The notes under the pieces were generated by a model. The model was not told the origin of the DNA and made no database searches. It was given only the letters and a program-made list of their open reading frames with translations. Positions 9,665 through 20,821 of a stretch of DNA of 64,000 nt are shown one piece after another. Position numbers and translations under genes: made by a program. Every line of letters starts with the position of its first letter. Positions within the stretch are counted from its first letter, which is position 1. The stretch covers positions 4,999,869 to 5,063,868 of the forward strand of contig NC_133109.1 in the NCBI RefSeq assembly GCF_022965805.1. Direction: 5' to 3'. This DNA is from Primulina eburnea. Its lineage: Eukaryota > Streptophyta > Magnoliopsida > Lamiales > Gesneriaceae.

Positions 9665-11480
9665 ATGTCTTCATTCAATAAAATTTCTATGTTTTCCAGA
9701 GAAGATTTAGACGACTGAAAATTCAGAATCCAGGCTCATTTAGCTGCACAGGACGATGACATATGGTACGTTATTACTGATAGACCCATGAAAATATTAA
9801 AAGCAAACACAGTTGTTGCCATAACTGAAGGGGCACCACATAGTGTTGAAAAGCCAGATAGGAATGGACAACTGAAGATAAGTGGAAAGCCAACCTTGAC
9901 AATGTGGCTAAGGACATCTTATATAAAACGCAGGATAAAGTCACTTTCAGCAAAATCAAAATGTGAAAAACTGCTAAAGAGATATGGGAGAAACTGATTC
10001 AACTTTGTGAAGGAAACAAACAAATCAAGGAGAACAAGCTATCAGTTGTTGTTCAGAAATATGACAATATCAAGACGAAGGTTGGAGAATCCATGCATGA
10101 ATACGATGAAAAGATCAGCGGTATTATAAACGAGCTGAATGCACTAGGAAAGGTGTATTCTAACAAAGAAGTAGCTCTAAAAGTGGTCAGAGGTCTTCCC
10201 AAAGAGTGGGACGTCAAGACCATGGCTATGAGTGAATCAAAGGACCTTAACAAGGTTGAACTTCATGATTTGTTTGCTGATCTAAATGCATAAGAGTTTG
10301 AACTATAAACTAGAGAAGGGGAACCTTCTACATCAAATGTCACGACTGCCTTAACTGCTGTCAACCTGGAACCAACTGGTTTAGTTGACAAATTTGCAGA
10401 TAAAATAAGTGATGACGCAATGTCATTGTTTATCAAGAAATTTGGAAGATTCATGAAAAAGAATCAAGGAAACTTCCAAAAACAATAACAGAAAAATCTC
10501 TCCAAAGAAGAACCTTATGCTTGCTACAACTGTGGCAAAACTGGTTCATTGTTGACTGTCCCAAGCCAAAGAATGACAGTCGAAGATCAATTGAAAAGAG
10601 AAAGCAGCCCTATAGCACAGAAGAAGAACCAAGGATGACAAGAAATCTCTCAGAAGGAAACATGAGGTGCTTCTAGCTAAGGAGAGTAAGTCAAAGTGGG
10701 CAGAACCTGACAGTGAGGAATCAGAACCTGAAACCCCAAACAATAAAGTGATGATGAACAAGAATTCAAGTGCTTAATGGCAGATGATTCTGAACTAGAG
10801 TCAACAAGTGAACAGGTATTTGACTTCAGCTCTACTGATTTCACTCGTGAGCAACTCATTACCACATTGCATGACATTGTGACATGGTAAGTGAGTATCA
10901 CAAACTTGCTCGATCATTTGAGAAGGTCAGAGTGAGCAAAATGATCTCAATGACAACAAAACTGAAACTAATGAGTTAGTTGAAGTGTTGAGTTTAAAAA
11001 GGGAGATTGCAAAGAAAAAAGCTGAAACGATTGAGAACCAAGCTTTGATAAATCAGTTAAAAACTGAAATTTCAAAACATACTGAACTGATTCAAGCTTG
11101 GAACAAGTCTTCAGTTACATTTAATGAAATGCAAAACTCACACAAATCAGCTGATGATAAAACTGGTTTAGGATTTAACAGCCATGTTGAAAATTCTGCA
11201 AGTGATACACAGCCAAGGTTGAATGAAAACGAAGGAAAGTACATTATCTTTGTAAATTCAACTATGGTAAATGAATTCTCAGAACCAAGTAAACCAATTG
11301 TTCAATCGACTGAAAGTAAGAACAGAGCCAAACGGTGTGGAATTGGATATAGCTCTGAGAGTTCAACTGATTTTAAGAAACTGGTCACCTTCAGTTACAA
11401 AATCAGTACTCAAGGAATGACTATTACAATTACTACAACTGTAAGTCAGTTCAGAAATGGTATCAAAAGAACAGTCAGTT
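9665..11480 (+). pseudogene. copia gag remnant
   Basis: A copia gag broken by stops and frameshifts. The start reads MSSFNKISMFSRED and meets a stop after about 17 codons. The retrotransposon gag domain (UBN2 type) can be followed at 10,020-10,310 as YDNIKTKVGESMHEYDEKI and VALKVVRGLPKEWDVKT, which are characteristic of this family. A damaged CCHC zinc knuckle (YACYNCGKTG) lies near 10,517-10,545, with its second half lost to a frame change. An acidic and coiled-coil rich tail continues in an open frame at 10,985-11,482. The element cannot make Gag. Confidence 0.8.
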
Positions 11481-11639
11481 AAAAAAAAAATATACAAATC
11501 ATATTTTTTCTTCCTCACACCACACACTCAATACCCAAAAGTCGAGAAAAACTATTTGGAACACAGCAACTGGAAAGTCAGTTAGACTGGTCCAAGTCTG
11601 GGTTCCTAAAGGACTAATCAGTTTAGGACCCAAATGAAC

Positions 11640-12510
11640 GTGGGTACCAAAATCATATATTGTGTGATTGCAGGTGACAGGTACAAACAAGGAATCAACC
11701 TGGTATCTAGACAGTGGATGATCATGACATATGACAGGAGATGCAAGTTTGCTATCCCAACTGATCAAATACACTGGACCAAATATCAGTTTTGGAGACA
11801 ACTCCAAAGGTAAAACTGTGGGTAAAGGTAAGCTTATCCATGGTAACTTTACAATCAAAGATGTTTTGCTAGTTGAGAATTTGAATTATAACCTTATTAG
11901 CATCGGTCAGTTATGCGACAATAATTTCTCAATTCAGTTCGACAAACACATTTGTCCAGTTAGAAACTCAACAGATGAGGTCATCCTAACTGGCAATCGT
12001 TGTAGAAATACTTACAAAGTCAGTTGGACTGATCAACCTTATACACCAGTTTGTTTCATTGTTTCCAAATCTTCTAAAAACTAGTTGTTGCATAAGAGGT
12101 TGAACCACCTAAACTTTAAATCTATTGCCTATCTGAGTACCATAATCTTGTAACTGGTTTGCCCAAAATAGATTTTTCAAAAGATAAAGTTTGTTTAGTA
12201 TGTCAGTTTGGTAAGTAAATAAGATCTTTATTCAAAAACAGAGGTTGTAAATCATCCTCCCGATGCTTAGAACTGTTACGTATGGATCTTTTGGTCCTAT
12301 ACCAGTCATGAGCTTAGGGGGAATGAAATACACCTTAGTAGTTGTGGATGATTTTTCAAGATTTACTTGGATTATATTTCTCATATCCAAAGACCAAACT
12401 GCTGCACAACTGATTAAGCTCTTTAAAAGATCATTAAATGAAAAATCAGTTGGGATTGATCGAATAAAGTCTGATCGAGGAACTGAATTCATCAATCAAT
12501 ACATGTAGTA
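11640..12510 (+). pseudogene. copia protease and integrase remnant
   Basis: The protease region TWYLDSG precedes a stop and is followed by HMTGDAS near 11,700-11,740. The segment between protease and integrase continues to about 12,084, including NYNLISIGQLCDNNFSIQF. The zinc-binding N-terminus of integrase is degraded. The catalytic core can be read at 12,263-12,508 as VVVDDFSRFTWIIFL and IDRIKSDRGTEF; the second of these carries the second catalytic Asp. The core is then cut by a deletion that removes the final catalytic Glu region. Several stops and shifts separate the pieces. Confidence 0.8.
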
Positions 12511-12529
12511 AAGCTTATAGAGTCTTTAA

Positions 12530-13340
12530 TAAAAGCAATTTAAATGTTGAAGAATCAATACATGTTATATTTGATGAATCTGTGCTAACTGATAAGCCAA
12601 CTTATCCAGTTGAGCTAGTGGATCGATCTACAGATATCAGTTTGGAGGATGATAATGAAGAAGAGAATAATATCAATCGAAACATTATTCAAACACCTGA
12701 ACCAGAAGTACTGGATCAATCAGTTGAACATGAAGTTGTTCCTGATAATCAATTGATGGAGCATATTGATAATATTCAGTTACCAACTGACACAGCTCCA
12801 ACTGAAACTGAAGAAAACGTTTAGTTGCCAACTGAAGCAGTTGCTGATATGAATGCAACAAATGCTGAGTACAGATAGAAGAAATCACATCCTCCAGAAT
12901 TGGAGATTGGTAATCCATCTGATCTAGTAAGAACTCGAGATCAAATGCTTAATTTATTTACTCATTCAGCTTTCGTTTCACAACTGGAACCGAAGAAAAC
13001 TGATGAAGCTCTTGCTGATCCTAACTGGATAAATGCTATGCAAGAAGAGCTAAAACATTTTACCCATAACAATGTCTGGAACTTAGTTCCAAGACCAATT
13101 TCAAAAACTGTCATATGTACAAAATGGGTATTCAGAAACAAACTGAACGATGATGGTTCAGTTGTACGCAACAAAGCAAGAATTGTAGCTCAAGGATATC
13201 AGTCAGACCAAATTTACAAAAGAATTGCTCAAGAAATTTGGCATGGAAACATTTTCAGCTGCAAATACTCTCATGAGTTCATCAGTCAACTAGACAATGA
13301 TCAAGGGGGGATATCAGTTGAGACGACACTCTAAAAAGGT
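12530..13340 (+). pseudogene. copia linker and reverse transcriptase N-terminal remnant
   Basis: An acidic linker (about 12,560-12,830) leads into the start of the copia reverse transcriptase domain at 12,900-13,220. Visible landmarks are EALADPNWINAMQEELKHF, VWNLVPRP and KTVICTKWVFRNKL, then NKARIVAQGY. The catalytic YVDD portion is missing. After VAQGY the sequence jumps within a few dozen bases to the LDNDQGG region that normally lies after the polymerase core, so an internal deletion has removed the active site. Confidence 0.8.
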
Positions 13341-13349
13341 TTAATAGGT

Positions 13350-13880
13350 TCATTATTGTACCTAACTGCTAGTCGTCCTGATATTGTATTTGCTGTGTGT
13401 ATGTGTGCTAGATTTCAAACAGATCCTAAGCAATCGCATTTTTCAGCTGCCAAACGAATTTTAAAATATCTTAAAGGCACACAAAATGTGGGTCTATGGT
13501 ATGCTAAGGACTCTTTTTTCAATTTAGTTAGATATTCAGATGCAGATTATGCAGGATGTAAGCTAGACCGTAAAAGCACCAGTGGATCTTGTCAGTTTAT
13601 AGGAGACAGACTGATCTCATAGATAAACAAGAAGAAAACATTCATAGCTACTTCCACAACTGAAATAGAATATCTTGATACTGGAAGCTGTTGTGCCCAA
13701 CTGCTCTGGATTCAACAACAACTGAAAGATTATGGGGTCGATGCAAAAGAATCTCTCATATTTTTGTGATAATACAAGCACAATTGCGATCACATACAAT
13801 CCAGTTCTTCACTCAAGGACCAAGCATATTGATGTCAGGCATCAATTATATTGTTATTATTATTATCATGACAGATAGAT
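13350..13880 (+). pseudogene. copia RNase H remnant
   Basis: Open from 13,356 to 13,622, with YLTASRPDIVFAVCMCARFQ, AAKRILKYLKGTQ and SDADYAGCKLDRKSTSGSC, which are hallmark copia RNase H blocks; the first catalytic Asp lies in SDADYAG. A stop at 13,620 and later shifts break the C-terminal part. That part can still be followed as FCDNTSTIAITYNPV and SRTKHID near 13,765-13,835. It ends where the next, oppositely oriented fragment begins. Confidence 0.82.
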
Positions 13881-13916
13881 GACTCATCAAAAACGAAATG
13901 CATTGACTCACTATGG

Positions 13917-14243
13917 TTAGAGTTCGATGAGTGTAAACTCTATATGCTTTGCTAACTCAGGTTGTTTGCTAGTCCATATCTCATATGGAGTTTTCTCATG
14001 ATTATTGTTAATCATTGATATGTTATATGTGTAACATACAATGTTCACACCTTCTACCCAAAACATATAAGAGATACCAGATTCAGCTAGCATGGTTCGA
14101 GCCGAATCTTTGAGAGTTATGTTCATTCTCTCTTCAACTTCCTTTTGCTGAGGTGATCTAGCAGTAGAAAGCTCATGCATAATTTCATTATATTCCAAAT
14201 AAATTGTAAGAATTCTATTGCTGAGTTCAGTTCCTATGTCCAA
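13917..14243 (-). pseudogene. copia integrase fragment, reverse strand
   Basis: A 108-residue open frame with TARSPQQKEVEERMNITLKD, an integrase block that contains the third catalytic Glu, followed by the TPYEIWTSKQPEL motif near the integrase end. It belongs to a different copia copy from its neighbours, judged by orientation and wording. Both sides are truncated. Confidence 0.75.
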
Positions 14244-14439
14244 ATTCGGAATAATTTTAAGTTCTTATCTAATCTTGAAAATTATTTCTAGTTAGCTTGT
14301 TTTGATCGAGTAAAACAAATAGAGGAATACGTGATAAAATCGAAAATATATTAAATTAAATAGATAATTATTGTCGACTATTTTAAATATTTTATAAGAC
14401 ATAAAATATGATCTTTTTTTATGAATTTTCTCCCACTGT

Positions 14440-14820
14440 GTTGATAAAGCTGCAAGACGCAGAATGGCTTTGAAACTTTCTAGAGGATATTCCTTGTTGG
14501 ACCAATCCAGTGCCTACAATAACGATATATTGAAACAGTCAGTTGGCAATTGCAAAGTCGCAAATCAACATATATAATAGTAAGTCTCGACATATTCATC
14601 GAATACATAAAACAGTGTGACAATTGATCTCAAATTGAGTTATCTCTATTGATTATGTCAAATCAAAGGATAACTTGGCGGATCCTTTTACGAAAGAATT
14701 GAATAGAGATAAAGTGTACGGCTTGTCTAGAGGAATGAGCTTGAAATCTACAAAACAAAGTTTTCATAATGGTAATCTAACTTTGTTGATTGAAGATCAC
14801 AAGATCTTTGTTCAATAAGA
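14440..14820 (+). pseudogene. copia RNase H end fragment, forward strand
   Basis: Reads NSKSRHIHRIHKTV, then IDYVKSKDNLADPFTKELNR and YGLSRGMSLKS around 14,580-14,755. This is the characteristic end of copia pol (the SKDNLADPFTK block). Upstream sequence is frame-broken. The following 450 bases, without ORFs, look like the 3' untranslated part of that element, with an LTR-like TGTTGGGATTTTTAGAA beginning at about 15,290. Confidence 0.65.
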
Positions 14821-15289
14821 TAAGTAAATTATGAACACTTGATATAACACTCGGGAATTATTCATTTCTCATTCATATGACGATGAGTGTTGTTACCTAC
14901 CAATATAGTGGTTTTAATTTTTGAACTTTTAATGGTTCCTTAATTTGTAAAAGCAGGGTATGGTAGGATATATTTAAAAGATGACCACCTATGTAAGTGT
15001 GAGGACGGGCCGCCTCAATGAAACGCTTATGAAGCCAAGGAGTGTTGGCCAAAACAGATACAATCGATAAAGAACCAAATGGAAATGGTAAGAAAGTTAT
15101 CTTGTATGTAATTTTGTCTGGTTTTACAAAAATTGTCAAAAAGTTCAAGAGGTCAAGTTAAATTTGTCGTCTAGTAAATCCGATAGTACTCTACTAAAGA
15201 AGGTTAAAGCCAAAATCCACCTATCTTGATAATTTTTCGTGTATACTCTTTTTCGATATCATGTGCATTCATGCATTAATTAAATTTAT

Positions 15290-15668
15290 GTTGGGATTTT
15301 TAGAATATTTTAAAGCTTAAAGAATAGATTAAGCAAAAAGAAATGAATAAAAACTCAAAAGATTGTTTTATGCTGAGGATGTTCATAGCGCCCAGCGCCC
15401 CATGTGTGGCCAGGAACAATCCAGGCTGTATAGGAGGTGCCTAAGTGCCTCTTGTTTAACAGTGGAAGCGCTCAGGAAACTCCTTGTGTGCCCTGGAATT
15501 ACTAGTGCCTTCAGGGAGGAGCTAGGCACCCCTGAGACAGGAGTCTAGGTGTTTGGCGGCGCTAATTGACATAAAGTTGTAAGTTTTCATGATGATTTTC
15601 ATTTAAATGATGTCCCTTAATGGTTTTCATCTGATTTTTGGATAAATGATGCTTCTTTGATGAAATTA
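15290..15668. other. LTR-like remnant with GC-rich block
   Basis: Begins TGTTGGGATTT, a common copia LTR start. It contains a GC-rich block (about 15,388-15,560) with repeated GCGCC, GGAGGTGCC and TAGGCACC words, in contrast with the AT-rich surroundings. The short ORF across it has no recognisable domain and is not called as a gene. The right edge is where similarity to the next element's LTR begins. Confidence 0.35.
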
Positions 15669-15819
15669 ATCAAGTAAGATATCATAATCTAGAAATAAGT
15701 AAACCAAGGTATTATCATTTAGAATTAAATCAAGCAAGATTTGATAATCAGAAAGGCAAAATCATAAATTGATAATATCAATTTATCAAATTAATAAAGG
15801 AATAAAATATTCCTTTCAA
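15669..15819 (-). mobile_element. truncated 3' LTR of reverse-strand SIRE-like copia element
   Basis: Closely matches the outer 150 bases of the LTR at 20,822-21,957 (shared AAGATATCATAATCTAG, ATAAATTGATAATATCAA and ATATTCCTTTCA). A purine-rich tract on the reverse strand (AAAGAGGGAGAT) sits immediately next to its inner end, as a polypurine tract should. The outer 1 kb of this LTR is missing. Confidence 0.75.
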
Positions 15820-17562
15820 TCTCCCTCTTTTTGTCTTTCTGGACAAAACATCCAAAAATGATAATCTTGGTAAGCATCGCTGTCAGTTAAGCTCCCTCTG
15901 CACTAGAGTGTATCTCCCCTTGAGTCAAAGTTCATCTCCCCCTGAATTAAACATGTTATAGCACTGGTGTTGTTGACAGTGTTGTCAACACCATCATTGG
16001 AACACCTGAAAACATAAGAAGACATACGAAGGAGAAATTAATTAATCACGCAAATAGATATAAAAGCAACCCAAAGTCTCAGCAACTCCATATGCTTCAG
16101 CATCATTCCCTTGCATTTTTGATCCTACTACTCCCCTTTTTTGGCCAGAATGTAAGCCAACTTCCAAAAACAGATTATACTCAGTCACGTAGTAAGCAAT
16201 GAGTTCTTTGGCCTTTTGAATCTACTGTAGATCAAAGTCAATTTGGACTGTAGCAAACACTCCACAATCTCTGAAGAATGCTGTCAAATTTTGTTGGTCA
16301 TACACCGACATGTCAATGTTCCTCTCTTCAATAAATTATCTATTCACATAGAGGGCCATAGGACTAAGGCAGCTTCAGTATCAAACTTGGTGGAGACAGA
16401 ATGACTTACATCATTATCAAAAGAGTCAGTGTTGTCAGCGGTGTTGACAACATCGGGCTCAACATCAGCAGTATCGACAGCAACCTGTAAAATTGAGAGA
16501 AAATCAAAAAATATGCACAAAAACGCACAAATAAAACACAAGAGCAATGCAAGATTGTGAGGGTAAATGAGAACATGCAAGAGTAATTATCGGGCATTTA
16601 ACGGTAACAAAACATATATACTCTTGCTCCAACGAAAAAAAATCACATTGATTCACTCCTTCAGTTCTGAACAATCCACACGGTAAAGGTAATATTTTCG
16701 AAATTTACCCAAAAAACTAATTATGGTTTAATCCCAAAATCAAACAGTAAAATTTATTCAAACTCGTGTTACGACGATTTCAAAATCAAAAGAATATCCA
16801 GTGAAACCCACATCGATTATAACCCACTGACACAAGTAGACACATAAATTCAAAATTTAGGTAATCAAGGTTTTCTTCAACCGTCATGAGTCAATACTGA
16901 TATGTCACTGTACATGATGAATTCACGAAACAAAGATCAATATGTGTGTCCTAAATATGCCTCCAATATGATGAATTATCGAAATGTCAGGCAGTGTACA
17001 AATTGTGAAGTGTCTGAACTTGGTTTTGGCAACACCTCCTGGCAACACCACTGAGTTTTAGTCAAACTTCAATAATTTTTTTTTACATAGAAATGGTAGC
17101 TCCCACACTAGAAGAACGGTCTTCAATGAACTCCTCTAGTTAGCTTTTTCCATTGCTATTTTTACTTAGAAGTGGTAGCTCCCACACTAGAAGAACGATC
17201 TTCAATAGACTCCTCTAGGTAGCTTTTTCCATTTTCTTCTAAACAAATTTTTTATTATTTACCTCTTTCTGTTTTTCTCCTTATGCTCCAATTTTCCAAG
17301 TCATTTTTTCACATTGGACAAGATCACGATTTCCATGAATATTCTCAACTAATTGGTGCCTTGGATTGAGCATAATTTACTCTTCAACATTTATTGGAAG
17401 TATGAACACTCATAGAGTACCTTTCAGAAATTTCCTTCACTGTTCAGACTTTACACAAATAGGATGATAATGATTATGCAGTATGCCTAGCATCCTAAAA
17501 ATAGACATGTAAAAATGGTGTTGTCACCGGTGTTGGCAACACCGATGACAATACGTGTGTGA
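15820..17562 (-). mobile_element. 3' region of SIRE-like copia with extra-ORF remnant
   Basis: Between RNase H and the 3' LTR on the reverse strand lies 1.7 kb that a simple copia would not have. The only readable coding is at 16,344-16,490, read rightwards to leftwards as VDTADVEPDVVNTADNTD and FDTEAALVLWPSM. It is preceded by a strong splice-acceptor-like sequence (pyrimidine tract ending ATTTTACAG at about 16,483-16,500). SIRE-type elements often carry an extra ORF here. Frames further downstream are broken. A tandem duplication lies at 17,079-17,238. Confidence 0.55.
17079..17238. repeat. tandem duplication of about 79 bp
   Basis: Two neighbouring copies share GGTAGCTCCCACACTAGAAG, ATCTTCAAT or GTCTTCAAT, CTCCTCTAG and TAGCTTTTTCCATT. 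They begin at about 17,079 and 17,158 and differ at several positions. Confidence 0.8.
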
Positions 17563-17823
17563 TTATTGTACGTACATGCTGAGAGACTTCCGAAGATTGA
17601 AAAATCTCTCAAAGTCCAAAGGTTTCGTGAATATATCAGCCAGTTGATTCTCAGTTCTAACAGATTCCAGTCGAATTATGCCTTTTTCAAACAAATCTCG
17701 AAAAACGTGACACCTTATGTCTATGTGTTTTCTTCGAGAGTGTTGAACAGGATTCTTAGAAATGTCTATAACACTTGAGTTGTCACAATATACCATCATG
17801 AAATTACTTAACTTGCAATCCAA
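17563..17823 (-). pseudogene. copia RNase H C-terminal remnant
   Basis: Reads VYCDNSSVIDISKNPVQHSR, then KHIDIRCHVFRDLFEKG and ENQLADIFTKPLDFERF, the conserved end of SIRE-group copia RNase H. Its N-terminal half is missing: the preceding reverse transcriptase end (FFLGLQVK) joins almost directly to this segment with a frame change. About 150 codons have therefore been deleted. Confidence 0.85.
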
Positions 17824-18237
17824 GAAAGAAAGTTACTTCTCCTACCTTGCTCATTTCGAATTGTGATGACATGCAATCCACAGAATTATTCACAAGCATT
17901 TGAGATGAAGCACTGAAAATAATATCATCTACATACACTTGACATATCAAAATATCATATTTCAGTTTTTGAATGAAAAGAGTTTTGTCAACCTCAACTC
18001 GTTTGAAGCCCAAGTTTATCAGATTGTAAGCTAACCTACCGTACCATGCCCTGGAGCCTGTTTCAGTCCATACAGAGCCTTCTTCAATTTGTAGACATGG
18101 TCCACGTGGTGAGGATCTTCAAATCCCTTAGATTGACTGACATAGGTTTCCTCATTCAAAATGCCATTATTATTATTCTTGGGTTCAATTTGAGATACAA
18201 AACATGAGTGACTTACCTGGAAAAACGTGGAGCTCAT
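17804..18237 (-). pseudogene. copia reverse transcriptase remnant
   Basis: Two frame-shifted pieces. 18,031-18,237 has [12 protein letters not shown] joined directly to [11 protein letters not shown] and [15 protein letters not shown], so the N-terminal half of the polymerase is deleted between them. 17,804-18,013 carries VDKTLFI, then the catalytic VYVDDIIFSAS and FFLGLQVK. The catalytic Asp pair is present but the protein cannot be complete. Confidence 0.85.
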
Positions 18238-18242
18238 GCAGA

Positions 18243-20771
18243 TTAACCAATCATTTTGCGGTAGTCCACCTTTTCTTTGTTTCTTGTTTGCACACCATCA
18301 TGTAATTCACCAATGATTTGTGATGATGGATGATTCTTCTGAATCTTGTTGGAAATTTCTCGTTCACAATTGATCACCACATCATCATTATCATCGTTAT
18401 CATTATCCACAATTTCTGTTTGGTTCAGAGGCGGTGTTGTTCTTGGTGTTGCTTCACTGGTCTCAACACCAGACTCAACACTGTTTCTAGTCAGTGCCTC
18501 ACTTATATCCAGCAATTCTTCTACATCAGCCTCTGGTGTTTTAACTGTCGGATCTGCAAGATCATCAAACACAACGTTAATTGATTTCATTGTAGTCCTA
18601 GTTCTCAGATTAAATACACGATAAGCACGACCATTAGTAGAGTATCCAAGAAAAAGACATTGAACACTTTTTGAATCAAATTTAGCTAGATGATCTCTAT
18701 CATTCAACACATAACATACACATCCAAAGATATGGAAATATTTAAGGTTTGGTCTTCTTCCCATGATAATCTCATATGAAGTCATTGTAGAATCACTCTT
18801 TAAATAAACGCGGTTGGAAATGGGACATGCCGTATTTAAAGCTTCGGCCCAAAAACATTTTGACACATTCTTGGAACTAAGCATGACCCGAGCCATTTCT
18901 AGGAGGGTTCGATTTTTCCTTTCAGCTACGCCGATTTTTTGAGGGGTCTTCGGAGATGAATATTCATGACTGATACTTTTCTTATGACACAAAGAAACAA
19001 AATGAGAATTTTCGAACTCCTCACCATGATCGGTTCTTATTTTAACCACCCTCATATCATACAGATTGGTTATCCTAGCATGCAACTTCTTAAAAGCATC
19101 AAATGTATCAGATTTTTCTCTAAGAAAACTTACCCAAGTAAAATGCGAAAAATCATCAACACAAACAAATGAATATTTCTTACAACCCAAGCTCTCAACA
19201 TCCATTGGACCCATTATATCCATATGCAAAAGTTCAAGGCACTGTGTTGTCCCAAAGTGTTGCAACACCGGGTGCTCAACACGGGTTTGTTTACCTTTCT
19301 GATATGGACCACAGACATACACAACACCTAAATTTAAATTGGGCATACCTCTCACAGCATTAAACTTACGCAGATTCTTCAAGGTATTGATACTCACGTG
19401 TCCCAGTTTTTGATGCCATAGGTCTAAAGCACTCACCTTGGCACTTCGACAACCATCAACTTCTCCCAATTGATAACAATTGTCAGCAGAACGAGTACCT
19501 GACATTACACAAACATTGGCATCATTAAAAACTTCACAATTATTTTTATTGAACTTAACATGTAAATCATCATCACAAAGTTGACTTATGCTTATTAAGT
19601 TTGAGTTAAGAGCTTCAACGTGTAAAACATTATGAAGTTCAAGAAGCCCGTCAACATTTAGGGTTCCTTTGCCTACAATTCTTCCTTTGTCACCACCACC
19701 ATAGGTTACACGCCCACTTTTTACTTCTACATAATCCGTGAGGTGTTCTTTCGATCCGGTCATGTGGCGTGAGCACCCACTGTAAAAGTACCATGCACCT
19801 GCAATGTTAGTTTTTAAATAAGTAAAAATGACATTGCATCGAATAACCGTTTTTGGTACCCAAACTTTTTTCACAGGAGGTTTCTTGACTGTTGTGTTGC
19901 GCCTGGTGTTGGGCAACACCAGATTTGCATGCCAGTTCATATAGTCATTTCTCAGTTTAAAACAGAAAGGTTTGATGTGACCTGGCTTATGACAGTAGTG
20001 GCAAATAAAATGTCGCTTTCTTTGCTTTGATTTAGAAGTTGACACTGGCTTCTTGGTTTGTGGAATCTTCACTGGCGGGTCAACTTTCAAATGAGAAGAG
20101 GAAGCTCTGTTTTGTTTCAGCAATCGTTCTGAGGCTTGCTTTGAGATTGGCAGAGTCTTCATGGGAGGTTTCACTATTAAGGGGACAGAGCAGTCTTCAC
20201 TTGCCTTTACAAACACGGTTGATTTTGATTTAGAGTTGGAAGTTTCACCATGTTCATATACGCTTTTGACGTATCCAAGACCAGATCTACTGTAATTTCC
20301 CATCATTAGCATCGAGTCAAGTTTTGTTGAACTTGAGTTGAATTTTTCAAGAGTTTTTGAAGACTTCTCAAGCTCATCCTTGACTTTGCACAGTTCTAGG
20401 TCCTTCTTAATCAACAAGACTTCCAGTCGAGACATGCTACTCTTTAACTCAGTATTTTCCTTTGAGAGAATAGAATTTGTTTCATTTCTTTTGATCCAAT
20501 CTTCGTATAGCTCCTCATACATAGCCTGCACACATTCAAATGTGAGTTCATCAGAATCAGTATCCTGGATTTCATGATTACCTGAGTCATTGTGAGATTT
20601 AGCATTGAGACACAAGGATTTTTTTGAAGTGGTGTTGCGGCCTGGTGTTGCAACACCAGCGGAAACACCGTGCGGGTTGACTTGCAGCCAGCATTTTTCC
20701 TTCAAAACAGCAGTGTTCTTGGATAGTACGTCCATTAAGATTCTGTTAAATTTCCCATAAAAAAACAACAA
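18243..20771 (-). pseudogene. SIRE-like copia gag-protease-integrase ORF, catalytically damaged
   Basis: The longest retroelement frame in the window (842 codons). In order it has a coiled-coil rich Gag tail (about residues 80-150), a CCHC zinc knuckle CHYCHKPGHIKPFC, a protease motif, the pre-integrase segment, and the integrase core. The Gag N-terminal domain is absent, since the frame starts only about 37 bases after the primer binding site. The protease triad reads YSGCS instead of the usual DSG start, so the catalytic Asp is lost. The integrase zinc finger reads CGPYQ, lacking its second Cys. Core acidic positions are visible in HMDIMGP, RTDHGEEF and GVAERKNRT. Remaining open over such a length suggests fairly recent decay. 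It ends in an acidic Asn/Asp-rich linker where reverse transcriptase should follow. Confidence 0.85.
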
Positions 20772-20807
20772 TTAACCAGAATCAATCACTTAGTGTATCA
20801 AGCGTTG

Positions 20808-20819
20808 GCTCTGATACCA
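20808..20819 (-). other. primer binding site, reverse strand
   Basis: Reverse complement of TGGTATCAGAGC, two bases from the LTR end at 20,822. It fixes the orientation of this copia element as reverse. Confidence 0.88.
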
Positions 20820-20821
20820 CT

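Noticed and set aside
15363..15548. 61-codon frame with several Cys residues
   Set aside because: It overlies a GC-rich LTR-like block with repeated GCGCC words and shows no coding signature.
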